Assembly (NCBI RefSeq): GCF_001653235.2
Contig: NC_035791.1
Coordinates: 2,666,001-2,730,000 of the forward strand
Source: Pochonia chlamydosporia 170
Lineage: Eukaryota > Ascomycota > Sordariomycetes > Hypocreales > Clavicipitaceae
DNA: 64,000 nt
Reading direction: 5' to 3'
The notes below the pieces were generated by a model. It saw only the letters and a list, made by a program, of their open reading frames with translations. It did no database searches and had not been told where the DNA came from. The translations under genes and the position numbers were made by a program. The stretch's first letter is position 1. Every line of letters begins with the position of its first letter. This document shows, piece by piece, positions 22,841 to 33,500 of the stretch.

Positions 22841-24401
22841 ATGGGTGCCAACGAAGCCCATTCAACATATCGCTACAATGAAAAGCCCGTATACACAACC
22901 TCCAACGGCGCTCCCATCAACAACCCCGAAGGATGGCAACGCCCCGGGCCAATGGGTCCGTTGCTACTCCAAGACTTTCACCTCATCGACACCCTAGCTC
23001 ACTTTGACCGTAAGTGCCGTCAACACCAAAACTCATACATCACCATCAAAAAGAAAGACACAGACGTTAACAACCCAACCCAAAGGTGAACGTATTCCCG
23101 AACGAGTCGTCCACGCCAAAGGCGCCGGCGCATACGGCGAATTCACAGTCACCCACGACGTCACCGACATCACCAGCATCAACATGTTCAACCAAGTCGG
23201 CAAAAAGACGCCCTGCGTAGCCCGCTTCTCAACCGTCGGCGGCGAAAAGGGCTCAGCAGACTCGGCCCGCGACCCGCGAGGCTTCTCCGTCAAGTTCTAC
23301 ACCGAGGAAGGCAACTTCGACTGGGTGTACAACAACACGCCCGTCTTCTTCATCCGCGATCCCACAAAGTTTCCGCTCTTCATCCACACCCAGAAGCGCA
23401 ACCCGCAGACGAACCTCAAGGACGCCACCATGTTCTGGGACTACCTGTCCACGCACCAGGAGGCCATCCACCAGGTCATGACGCTCTTCTCCGACAGGGG
23501 GACGCCCTACTCGTTCCGCCATATGAATGGATACTCGGGCCACACGCACAAATGGACCAAGCCGGACGGCAGCTTTGTGTACACCCAGGTCCATATCAAG
23601 ACGGACCAGGGCATCAAGACCTTCACCAACGAGGAAGCTGGCAAACTGGCCTCCGAGAACCCCGACTGGCATACCCAGGACCTCTTTGAAGCTATTCAGC
23701 GCGGTGACCACCCCAGCTGGACTGTCTACGTGCAAGTTCTCACGCCAGAACAGGCCGAAAAGTTCCGCTGGAACATCTTCGACCTGACAAAGGTGTGGCC
23801 GCAGAAGGACGTTCCCCTCCGACCGGTAGGCAAGCTCACGCTCAACAAAAACGTGGAAAACTACTTCGCCGAGATCGAGCAACTCGCCTTCTCGCCCTCC
23901 CACCTCGTCCCTGGCATAGAACCCTCCGTCGACCCGGTCCTGCAATCCCGCCTGTTCTCCTACCCTGACACCCATCGTCACCGTCTGGGGACAAACTACC
24001 AGCAAATCCCCGTCAACAAGCCCCTCCACGCGTTCAATCCCTTCCAGAGAGACGGCGGCATGGTTGTCAATGGCAACTACGGCGCAAACCCAAATTACCC
24101 GAGCTCGTACCGCTCACTGACATATAAGCCCGTGAAGCCGACCGTCACTCATGAGAAGTGGTCTGGCGCGGCGGTGTATGATTTGTTTGGAGACGTTACC
24201 GATGAGGATTTCGTGCAGGCGACTGGTCTGTGGAAGGTGCTGGGCCGTACGCCAGGCCAGCAGGAGAATTTTATTTCGAATGTCGCGGGGCATTTGTGTG
24301 CCGCCAAGGCTGATACGCGGAAGAGAACGTATGATATGTTTAGAAGAGTGGATGGGGGTCTGGGGAAGGCTATCGAGGAGCAAACTGAGAAACTGGCGTA
24401 A
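22841..24401 (+). CDS. monofunctional heme catalase (small subunit, clade 3 type)
   Basis: Two exons (22841-23009, 23086-24401) encode 494 residues, the length of small-subunit catalases. The catalytic His66 is in RVVHAKGAGAYGEF, the distal Asn in NNTPVFFIRDP (139-140), and the proximal heme Tyr349 in RLFSYPDTHRHRLG. It converts hydrogen peroxide to water and oxygen. The family contains peroxisomal and cytosolic enzymes (yeast Cta1, Aspergillus CatC type). There is no signal peptide and the C-terminus, EEQTEKLA, is not a canonical PTS1 tripeptide, so location is open. In-frame upstream codons exist (an ATG at 22739), but ATG 22841 matches the family start MGANEAHSTYRYNEKP. Strong C-ending codon bias suggests high expression. 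The intron is 76 nt. Confidence 0.95.
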
Positions 24402-26557
24402 TTGTATTGCGAAAGATGGATGAATATGTTACGAAACATGGGATTTTATATACTTGACAACATCTTTGCTAGGAATACAATAACTAAATCGTATATAGTT
24501 TGATTGTAAGATACTTTGTGTCCTTGCCTACAGTGACAACTAGCAGGCCTTCGTCGCCTACGTATACATACATCACCAGATTCATGCGCGTCACAACAAA
24601 GTGGGTGGAACAAATTTGTTCGTATTTAGATTAACTATAATACTGCAACGACTAAAGAACAAACGAGCAGGGGGTCCCCTTTGCAGCAGCGGTGCGCTTG
24701 TCCTTGGTGTATATAGAAACCCAATGCATGCGACGGACAAACCGGAAGACCATGTCAGAGAGAAAGAGGCGGCCATTTCTCGCCCCCTTTTCCTCTCTCT
24801 TTACATCGCATGCACGCCGGGGGGTTATAATATCCAGCATCTCAGTGCTCACAAACCTGCGCTGCAGTCCAGGGGTTGACGGTGCCGCTACGGCTGGTCT
24901 ACAGCCTTTGGGGATACGTCAACCCGCTTGTGGCGGAAACTCCTCTTGTACTCAGTCCCAGACATGCCCACGACTAGAGCTCGGCTGAGTCGTGTATGAC
25001 TGGAATCGTAGTAGTTGAGTCCAGTTTCATTGTAGTGAGATGAACTACTTGTTGTGCCCGTCATGGTTTCGAACCATGTCCTGATGCTTCGACATGATTC
25101 ACAAAGGTAGGCAATGAGACAATACGGCTGTCACGACAACCATACGTTCTCGTCTGCCTACCGTATGAGAGTCACGTTGCCCAGCATTGCTGCGGGCAGA
25201 ATGCTCTCAAGCGCATGATACGAAACTCTGGGCTGAACGGCAAGATAAAGACGCCGTGCCAACTGCTGTTCTGCACAGCATTGAGCAATCGTCACGGCCC
25301 AGTTCTTTCGTTGATACCTGAAAAATACCTTCACCTTCCCATATCCAAATCTCCAAGGCCGGTCTGGCCTGTGGATACTTGGCTGTTTTGATCCTGTTGA
25401 CAGCCAGTGCCAGGCGAGCCTGAAAGCAGATTCCAGATAAGCTTCCAAGACGAGCCTCTTAACGAAGTATTAGTGTTGTAGCGCGACCGCCAGGTGGAAT
25501 AGGTAACCAAAATCTGAGAACCAGTCCAGATTTCTATTACACAATTCTCCTTTCGTGACGAGTTGACGTGTCGTTCCGTGTCGATGAAAATGGTCGCCAT
25601 TCGGCATCAAGCCGCATCATGTCGTCCGTTCATACGTCTCAGAACATTTCGATCGTAATCCATTAAGTGTCGTCAAGTAGTCGTTGGTCGTCGTCATCTC
25701 TCAATTCGTCAAGACAGGAAACAAGAAAGAAAATACATTGGGAAAAGTGAAAGCGTGTGTGGTGACCGGAACGTCAGAATTGTTGAGGCATCATCCGTAG
25801 GAAGTCTTTGTACAAGCCGCACCGAAAATATAGGCAAACGGTTAAAGTTTAAAAATAAGATGAAGAATGGAAATGTCGGGGAATCAAGAATCCAACAAAG
25901 GAGTCTGTCTCGGATCCTAGCCGAGTATCGTGCATTGCTGCATATTCCTCTTATCTTTAACCCAAAGGCACCGGAACAAAGAAAATAAAGCTGAAAAAAA
26001 GAAAAAGGAAAATGTAGGGTGTCCAGGAAATGAAGGAAAAAGTCGCGAACCGCCTTGATTGCTGATCGGGTTTTCCCTGCCCAGTTGCAACACGTGTCCC
26101 GAGCTAGCGGGATTGATGCACTGCGGCGAGGAGGCCTCGTGATATCGGAAAAAGACAACTGTAATCGAAGACCATCTTCCGAACCCCATGCGTGCTATCG
26201 CTAAGTTGCTGGTAAAAGGACGGGACCACGCAAAGACCGAAATGCAAATAGCAAAAGAAGGTAAAAAAAAATTGTCGCAGGAAAAAAATCTCAAAACCGC
26301 TTTGTGTCCCAGAAGAGTGGATATTTGCCGAGTTTGTTCGAACTCCGTTCCCAATGCAAAATTATAAACGCCGATTCAAATGCCGTTTCGATAGTGGTGT
26401 CTATGTCGCTTTATATCAAAACTGTGGTGTGTGCATGATGCTCCTGAACTCTTTCTCTGGTCCCGAGAAACATTAAAAAAGGACTCAACGGCGCAGCAGC
26501 ATATTAAGACGTTGTCGTTACCGCTGGATAACCGTCCCCCGTGACCGGTTGTGGTTG
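24402..26557. other. intergenic, convergent 3' regions
   Basis: 2.2 kb between the catalase stop and the stop of the minus-strand hypothetical gene. It contains an overlapping hairpin pair near 25.07 kb and A-rich stretches at 25.98-26.3 kb. Frames near 25.7-26.35 kb on the minus strand are Phe/Leu/Ser-rich complements of purine-rich DNA and are not convincing genes. Confidence 0.5.
25062..25096. other. two overlapping, mutually exclusive hairpins
   Basis: CATGGTT-TCG-AACCATG (25062-25078) is a perfect 7-bp stem. CATGTC...GACATG (25075-25096) is a second 6-bp stem that reuses bases 25075-25078, so the two cannot form together. The minus strand reads like a tRNA T-arm (GGTTCGAAACC), but no full cloverleaf can be built. 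Confidence 0.4.
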
Positions 26558-27577
26558 TCACATTATAGTCGCGTACTCCTGGTAGCGATCCCAACCGAAT
26601 CCACCCATGCCGACGCTTACGCCACATTGTGATGATGCAAGCATGCTAGGCAGAGGCAGAGCTGCGGGCATTGGCGCGCTGATGGGTGGCGAGCTGAAGT
26701 AGAGAGCAGCAGTGACGTGTGGTTGGGTAAAGGCCGGGGTAGGCGAGGGCATCTGGACGTCGCTCATGCCCATGGTCGCCCACATGGAAGCGCTGGAATC
26801 TGCTGATGTCGACGTCACGCTTGGGCTTGAAGGCAGGACTCGCCATGGTTCCACGGCGGGCAGGGAGCCGTGCATGGCAGGCTGTGACCACATATTGTTG
26901 ACCGGAGAGCTGGGGAGGAGAGGAGGTTGGCGCACAACATCCACAACGCGGGGGGGTGGAGGCAGTAGAGGCTTCATCAGTCCGATGAGGTTGTTCTTGA
27001 CCTCTTCACTTTTGCCGCAGAGCAATTCACCAGCACCCTCCTCTTCGAGACCTTCCAGGGCGCTGACATGAGTGCGGTAGACAAACTTGTTGACAGCCTG
27101 GACAAAGTCTTCGTGGAGCTTTTTGCACTGTTGCTCCTTCTCTGACCAGTCGTAGGTGTTTGCCTTGGCGTCAACGCAATGGATCTTCTCGTGGTACTCG
27201 ACCAGGGCATCGATTGTATCGGTTGTGAGTTTGTAGGCGACTTCGTTGCGCAAGACCATATCGACGTGAACAATATAGGCCTCAATGTGAACCAGCTGAT
27301 AGCTAAAGTAGAGTTCGGGTTCCTCGGTGGGCATCTCAGCTTCGGGAAGCTTGGGCAGCATGATGGAGGCAAGAGTCCAGATGGCATTGGGTGAGGACAA
27401 GGTCTCGGTAAGGCATCTTTGGTGTTGAGGGACGCTGTTGAGAGGACGTTTTACCCTGTTGACTCGCTTCAAAGTTTGTGTAAGCCATCCCTCAACCTTG
27501 GATCCCAAAACAACGTTGACAGAAGATGCCCTCGGGGCAAAGGCTGCGGCCGAAGCCGGGAGAAGCTGGACAGGCAT
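26558..27577 (-). CDS. unrecognised protein, conserved-looking, single exon
   Basis: An uninterrupted frame gives 339 residues from the first ATG (27577); the frame is open slightly further but without an ATG. Residues about 80-200 look like a folded, helical, acidic domain, with segments such as EPELYFSYQLVHIEAYIVHV and VEYHEKIHCVDAKANTYDWS. The C-terminal 130 residues are low complexity, rich in Pro/Ser/Ala/Met, starting after a poly-Pro motif (LLPPPPRVVDVVRQPP) and ending GFGWDRYQEYATIM. There is no signal peptide or DNA-binding motif. I do not recognise the family. The proline/serine-rich tail would suit a regulatory nuclear protein, but that is a guess. A small intron in the N-terminal third cannot be excluded. 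The 5' flank is over 8 kb without another gene. Confidence 0.6.
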   Translation of the reverse strand: MPVQLLPASAAAFAPRASSVNVVLGSKVEGWLTQTLKRVNRVKRPLNSVPQHQRCLTETLSSPNAIWTLASIMLPKLPEAEMPTEEPELYFSYQLVHIEAYIVHVDMVLRNEVAYKLTTDTIDALVEYHEKIHCVDAKANTYDWSEKEQQCKKLHEDFVQAVNKFVYRTHVSALEGLEEEGAGELLCGKSEEVKNNLIGLMKPLLPPPPRVVDVVRQPPLLPSSPVNNMWSQPAMHGSLPAVEPWRVLPSSPSVTSTSADSSASMWATMGMSDVQMPSPTPAFTQPHVTAALYFSSPPISAPMPAALPLPSMLASSQCGVSVGMGGFGWDRYQEYATIM

Positions 27578-30500
27578 TAGGAGAACTGAGGCCGTCGCGG
27601 ACACTCAAATGGCAGTTGAAATTGTGGCGGGGTTATTTGAGGGTGGACGAGGGGCGGGCCGGCGGCGGGTGGGAACTGAGGAGGGGTCGGCCGGTAGATG
27701 GCAGATGGGAGAACGAACAAAATAACTCTTTCTGGAGGGGAATATAAAAAAAAGACAGCTATGAAAAAGAGAATCGAGGCAACGGAGCCGAGCAGGGAGT
27801 GCCGAGAATATGTTGGCTTTATGAGGGGATCGCCTGCTGACGGCCGTAGCCAAGAAGAAGAGAAAGGCGGACGAGGGTGTCGTGAGGAGGGAAGAGAAGA
27901 GACCAGACTGGAAGTTGGAGGGTGGCACCGGAGGGGAGTTATACTTGCTCGCTTTCGATTGTGTGTGTGTGTGTGTGTGTGTGTGTCTCTGTCTGGTGGG
28001 AGGGCGGGCCACTGGGACATGGCACCAGCTGGGGGGCATTCGATGGAGGTCAGCGTGAGCACCGACGCCTGCAGAGGCGGTACACGACGCACTACATGCA
28101 CTGGGCCACTATTGTCGGCCACTGTGTTGGCGGAGGGGGGGCACAGCACACCAGACCGCAGACGGGACCAGACTCGACCAGACTGGACATGGAGGTCAAT
28201 GACATTTGATGACTGACTGCAGTGTCTGGTCTTGTCCACTTGAGCAGCCATTGTGGACTAGCTTCAGCCAAGAACGGGCGGCGCACCTGCTCAAGTGGCC
28301 GGCACCGGTACATCAGTACATCTGTACATCTGTACATGCACAAATCATCGTGTCTGGTCTGCTCAACCTCGACCTCGTACTGCAAGACAATAATAGCCCA
28401 GCCATGAAAATGGCTCAGCACCAGGCCGCTGGAGTACCCACGGACTGACTGGTAGGCCTCTCGCCCACACGTTGAACCTTGAAATTTCTAACTTTAACTC
28501 TTCAACTGTCAAACTTAGAATCGTCAACCCCGACGTCGAATCCTTCATGGGCCCGCCAAAGAAAATCTTGACATGGAAACATTTTGGCCAGCTGCCTCCC
28601 AAGACTCCATACCTACTAGGTAGGTAGGCATGGACATCAATAGACAGGGTGACCTCGCACCGGCCGAAGCGGCCAACTGGAGTTGTGCGTCTGGTCTGGT
28701 GCGCATTTACCGCGGCCATAGCCCTGGTCATGCCTGGTCGTGGCCTGCTTGCCTGGGAAGTATGGATAACCTCATGGTCCATGTCACTCTTCCTTTCCAC
28801 CTTGCAACAGAGGTCCACCATAGCCGGCCCTTCGCAATGGGCCCAAGATCGCCCTTGTCCATGATCTTTTTTTGTGGCAACGGCACTTGGTACTACTGCA
28901 ACCTGCGGGGTCCACCATCATGCAGTCGCAGTCGTCCTCTGCAAATTCTGTGTCTCTCTTCTGCCTCCACGCTGCTCATCATGGCTGTGCTGCGACCTGC
29001 ATATCAAGCCTGGCTAGGCCACAATCACGACCGCAACCACACCCCCCCATCCCTCAAGCAAAAATCCTGGCCTCAGGCGTTCTCGTGTGGTGTGTGCTTT
29101 GCATACCCAAGTTTGTGTTCCATGCCATGGTGTGCAACGTCCTTCTTGGGTCTTGTCTAGCTGAAAGCTGCATCGCAACGCCACATATGCGTCTTGCTCA
29201 AACTCCGGAGATTTGCACTAAAGCGTACACTGATGCTTCCTCAGCCTGTGCTCAATTTGCATCAGCATGTGCCGATACGGTGCTTCACGCAGCCTTGGAA
29301 CCTTCCAAGTGCCACGCAAGCTACCATTTACAGTCGAGCACATTTGCCCGCCAAACACAGCCGCCTCAGATAGATAGACGGTGACCAGGTTTACTTCTTT
29401 GCCAACTATGGCTTGAACCTTGTGTTGAGGCACTCGAGCATTTCGACTGAACAGAAGGGTGAGAAAAGAGACAAGCACATGCTTTTGTTTCCCTTGAAGA
29501 TGTTAAGGAATACTGGGCTAGCCAAAAGAAACACAGCCAGCCACATGCCATCTCTGAGAGGTCGCAAATCATTCCATGGCTGTTGCCCATATCATGGTAA
29601 TTTTCGGAGCCACACAAAGGTGGCTGGACCTTTCCCCAGCCAGCGCCTGCTAAAGACGACCGTTGTCGTTTTTGCGACGCCTCCTTGTCAAACCAGAAAC
29701 GATGCCACCAAGCTCGGCGCTTCGTCTAACACGGCCGATCTGATATGCAGTTGTTGAGACATCTTCCCACGGCATGGGAGCAGCCAACTCGCTCATACTA
29801 GCTTCAACGTAGGCCGTACTTCCTGTTTCTAGTCGGCGAAGTGGACACGGCCAGTTTTCTATCCTCCTACCGCTTATACCCTACCCTGCCTTTGAATGTG
29901 AAAAGTGATAACATTGAGACGGACTGTACGGGACAGTTGGGTTGCAGTCCCATCTTGGTTTTCAGAAAGAGCTCGCGCGGCAGCCGGCCCGGGTTCACTG
30001 AACCAACAAAGGAAAACAACCACATCCACTCTCTTTGTCCCGTTGCATATCCAAAACGTGTACTCCGTACTCCGTACAAGTTTTAGAGAACTGTGCAGAT
30101 ATTTGCAGACCTGGCTGCCCAGTGAGAAATCGAAAGTGTGGAGGAGGCACTCACGCCTCACACCCGCAGAGCAATTGCGTCGTGGAGAAATGTCTTGGAT
30201 GCTAATCGAAGACATCCGGCATACATACAGAGACCCTCACGCTCTTTCCAGACACCGACCAGGGTTTGGGCTGAACATGGGAAGGGGTTCCAACCTCGAT
30301 GGCACTATCAATGTGTCCTGACCTGCTTTTGGCATCGCGATCTCACTCACATGGCAGCTTCCAGATACGCGCCGAACATGCACAAAGGAAATGAGGTTGG
30401 TCCGTTCGGCCACCAAGGACTCGCCGTGACCCTCCCTAGATTCTGGGCGCCGGGGACGGGCGCCTCCTCCAGGGAGCGTTTTTGTGCTGTATCAGTTTCA

Positions 30501-33500
30501 CCCGGAAGAATCGGAGCCAGTTGAAATTTGAGGTGAGTGGCCATGACTGAGCAAATTGCGACCTGTCAGGACATGGCATGTCAAGTGAATTGACCAGAAG
30601 GACATTATCTCCCACACTACTCTGTTCATCCTGGGGGCGTGAGCATGACGTGCATAATTGCCTACATATTACATGTAGGATTTGATATGCAGGTGTGAAA
30701 TGTGCCTGCCCTTCCGACCAACAAACAGTACGTCGACGCGGGGTCTGAGAAGATTCTCTAGAACCCACCTATTTTGGTGTTACAGGTGTAGTTGTTACTT
30801 GACGACTTCTGGTACTGGTGTAGCTATTGAGTTGGCGAACAGCGTGTGAAAACGGATATCGATGGAAAGTCTGTAGCCACTGGGCGGCTAGTCCCTGAGC
30901 TTCCCAGATCGACAGTCGGTATCTAGACGGGTCCCGTAGAGGGAGAAGCCGCTGATTAGGGGCCGCGGGTATAGAATATCCCTGAAGAGTGAAGAAGACC
31001 CCCGGACTGCCGTGAGCCTGCTCCGTTCATGATACTTGTTCCGGTGTCTTGGTTGGGCCATGACACTCTAATCTCGAACCCAGCTAATGCACAGACCCAG
31101 GGGAAATGGACTGCTCATCAAGTTTGTAACATTGATGGCAAAGTGCTGTACCACCACGGAGAAGGATAAACTGGGGAACCTCGAGGAATAATTCTGGTCC
31201 GGTATTGAGGGATAGACCAACAAGAACAAGAAGACGGGCTCGTATGATATTGACCACCCTGTCTCCTGTGCCAAGCGGCGGGTGAGAGCTGAGACCCAAA
31301 ACGTTGAAGTCGCGCTTCTGGTCGGTGATTGGCTGTACTAAGTTATGGCTAGAACGAGCCGATGGTGGTGTTGGTGGAGTTGAGGGCTGACTGACCGAGA
31401 AGTTGCTGCTGATTGGACAGGATTTCGAAGGGACAGACCAATGATAGTGTCAGACCTCACCTTTATAGTCTTGAGGCTTTTGTCAAAGGTGGACTAACTT
31501 GCAAGTCCCATCAAACCAGGCGGCTGCATCCCGTTTGGGAGGCACGGAACGACACAGGGGAAGGCGGGGAGGACCAGTGGCAATTGAAGCAAGGTACCGA
31601 GAAGGAAATTGAGAAGCAGAAACAGGTATAATGTCCGTGGCCTGTATTGTCGATCTGATATTGTCGAGACAGGCTTTGATGGAATGCATACCGAGATGAG
31701 ACGGGTGTAAGATACGCAGCACCAACGCCTCCAGCCCTATGGCTACCCGTACCAGGGGGGCCAAAAGACAAAGGACAAAGCGTCTTGTTGAACATGATGG
31801 CTGGCAAGGGAACTTCTGTCCGGCGTCGGCGCCTGCTCGGTGAACACAAAATGGCTTGTCTCTTCTGGATTGTTCCTGATGAAACTGAGCTTTGATTCTC
31901 CGTTGCGGGTATGACTCCATCTGGGATGGGACCGTACCAGTCAACACCATTCATGCAATGTGCGCCCATGCTAGGAAATGTCAAGTCATGTCCATTCTCG
32001 TTTTATTCCTTGGTGCGAACACTAGGTTGCATGGCGAATGGAATTCGGGCTACCCAGACGGCCAATGCCGCTGCGGCATGAGGAGCGTTCTCCTGAATCG
32101 CCAAAGAGCTTCAAGTCTTTGAGGTTGTCTGGCATGGATAGGATACCAGCAACGCCTGAGCTGTGGCGAAATAATTGCACATCTCCTTCGATGTTATCAA
32201 GGATGGCCTAGCCCATGAAGTTGAGAAGGGGTGTGGGTAGAACAAAGGACGAACCAAAGTGCACGCGAGCTCGTTACCCTGACAGGACTTCTTTCTGCAA
32301 TTGTGCTTTAGCGAATGTGGCGGCAAAGTGCACGTGCGACAAGTGAGTCGTCAAAACGCAGCATCCTGGATGACAAAAAAAAGTTGATTACTCTGTCCAT
32401 ATCCGTTACTGGGAGATGCTGTTGGCTGGGAAGGAGCGACGGAGACATATGCGAGAGAGCCAGGCAGCCAGGTGAAGAAGCTCAAGCGCCAGACAAATCT
32501 TTCCTATTTGCATGCTCCAGTCATCATCATGCCCATGGCCAAAGCCAACCAAGCCAATGCCCCATGCAAGGTTCTCTGCCCCCTGTTCTGCCAGTGCTCA
32601 AGTTCGATTATGGCCTTTTACCAGAACTGCCCAAGTCGGGCAACTGTCGCAATTCTTGCCCTTGGACCACTATTTGCATCCCTGTCGTGATCTACTGAAT
32701 TCAGCCAGCAAGAGAGAAGTTTGGATGACTGGCGCTTGGCTGAGATGCGAGGATTGTAATATCGGTTCAGGGTCTGGTATGTGCTTACCTTACAATGCTC
32801 CAACCAACGCACTATGTAAAGCACAAGTAAAGTTCGCTACGGGCCAACAAACATTGTAGTGCAGGACGATTCGTAATCGATGAGTATGCACGAGCGTACA
32901 ACGATGCTCGCAAACAATAAACGGCTGCTCGCAACGACAACGGTTCCTACAAACTTGGTAGCTAATAGCGTACAGGGTTGCGTACCACCACAGAAAGCCA
33001 CCGTCACTGTTGCAAGTCATACCAAATAGGAGCTTGATGCACGATGCAGTCTCACACGTTTACGGAGAAGGAAACAGGAATGAATCCTGATGCCAAGGTT
33101 ATTTTTGTCCGACTCCGCCATTTTTGCCGCGCAGGCTGTTTTCTGAAGTGACTCGTCGAGCAACCCATGTCGCAAGGTTCACGTTACGGCAACACCCACC
33201 AGCACGCATTCTTTGAGCGGTCCGGGAGAGGTTCCCTGTCTGACAGGCTTGAGGACTATCGGACTCGACGCCAGCCGGGTCAAGTCAAGCCGACGCAACA
33301 CGTTGACAAGGTCGCACGCCCACACGATCCACCGCCATGCACTTACCAATATATTGGTGAAGGGAGTACACTGTTCTGGGCGTGGTATAACACGACAGGC
33401 AGCAGACTGTGCAAAGAAGGGAGAAACAAATACTCCCCATGCCAAATCTCTCCGGATAGAGGAAGCTAGAGAGAAATGCAGCCCGATAAACCTTCATCGA

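Noticed and set aside
23253..24029. 258-codon open frame opposite the catalase gene
   Set aside because: Its Val/Gly/Glu-rich product mirrors the strong C-ending codon bias of the catalase frame; it is a shadow.
25040..25120. tRNA gene on the minus strand
   Set aside because: Only the T-arm-like hairpin is present; acceptor, D and anticodon stems cannot be formed.
27577..28251. 224-codon minus-strand frame upstream of the hypothetical gene
   Set aside because: It includes the translated GT microsatellite (HTHTHTHT) and Pro/Ser-rich low complexity; no coding signature.
28630..29384. Two overlapping plus-strand frames of 170-176 codons
   Set aside because: They overlap in different frames, are Cys/Trp/His-rich as in non-coding translation, and have no domain.
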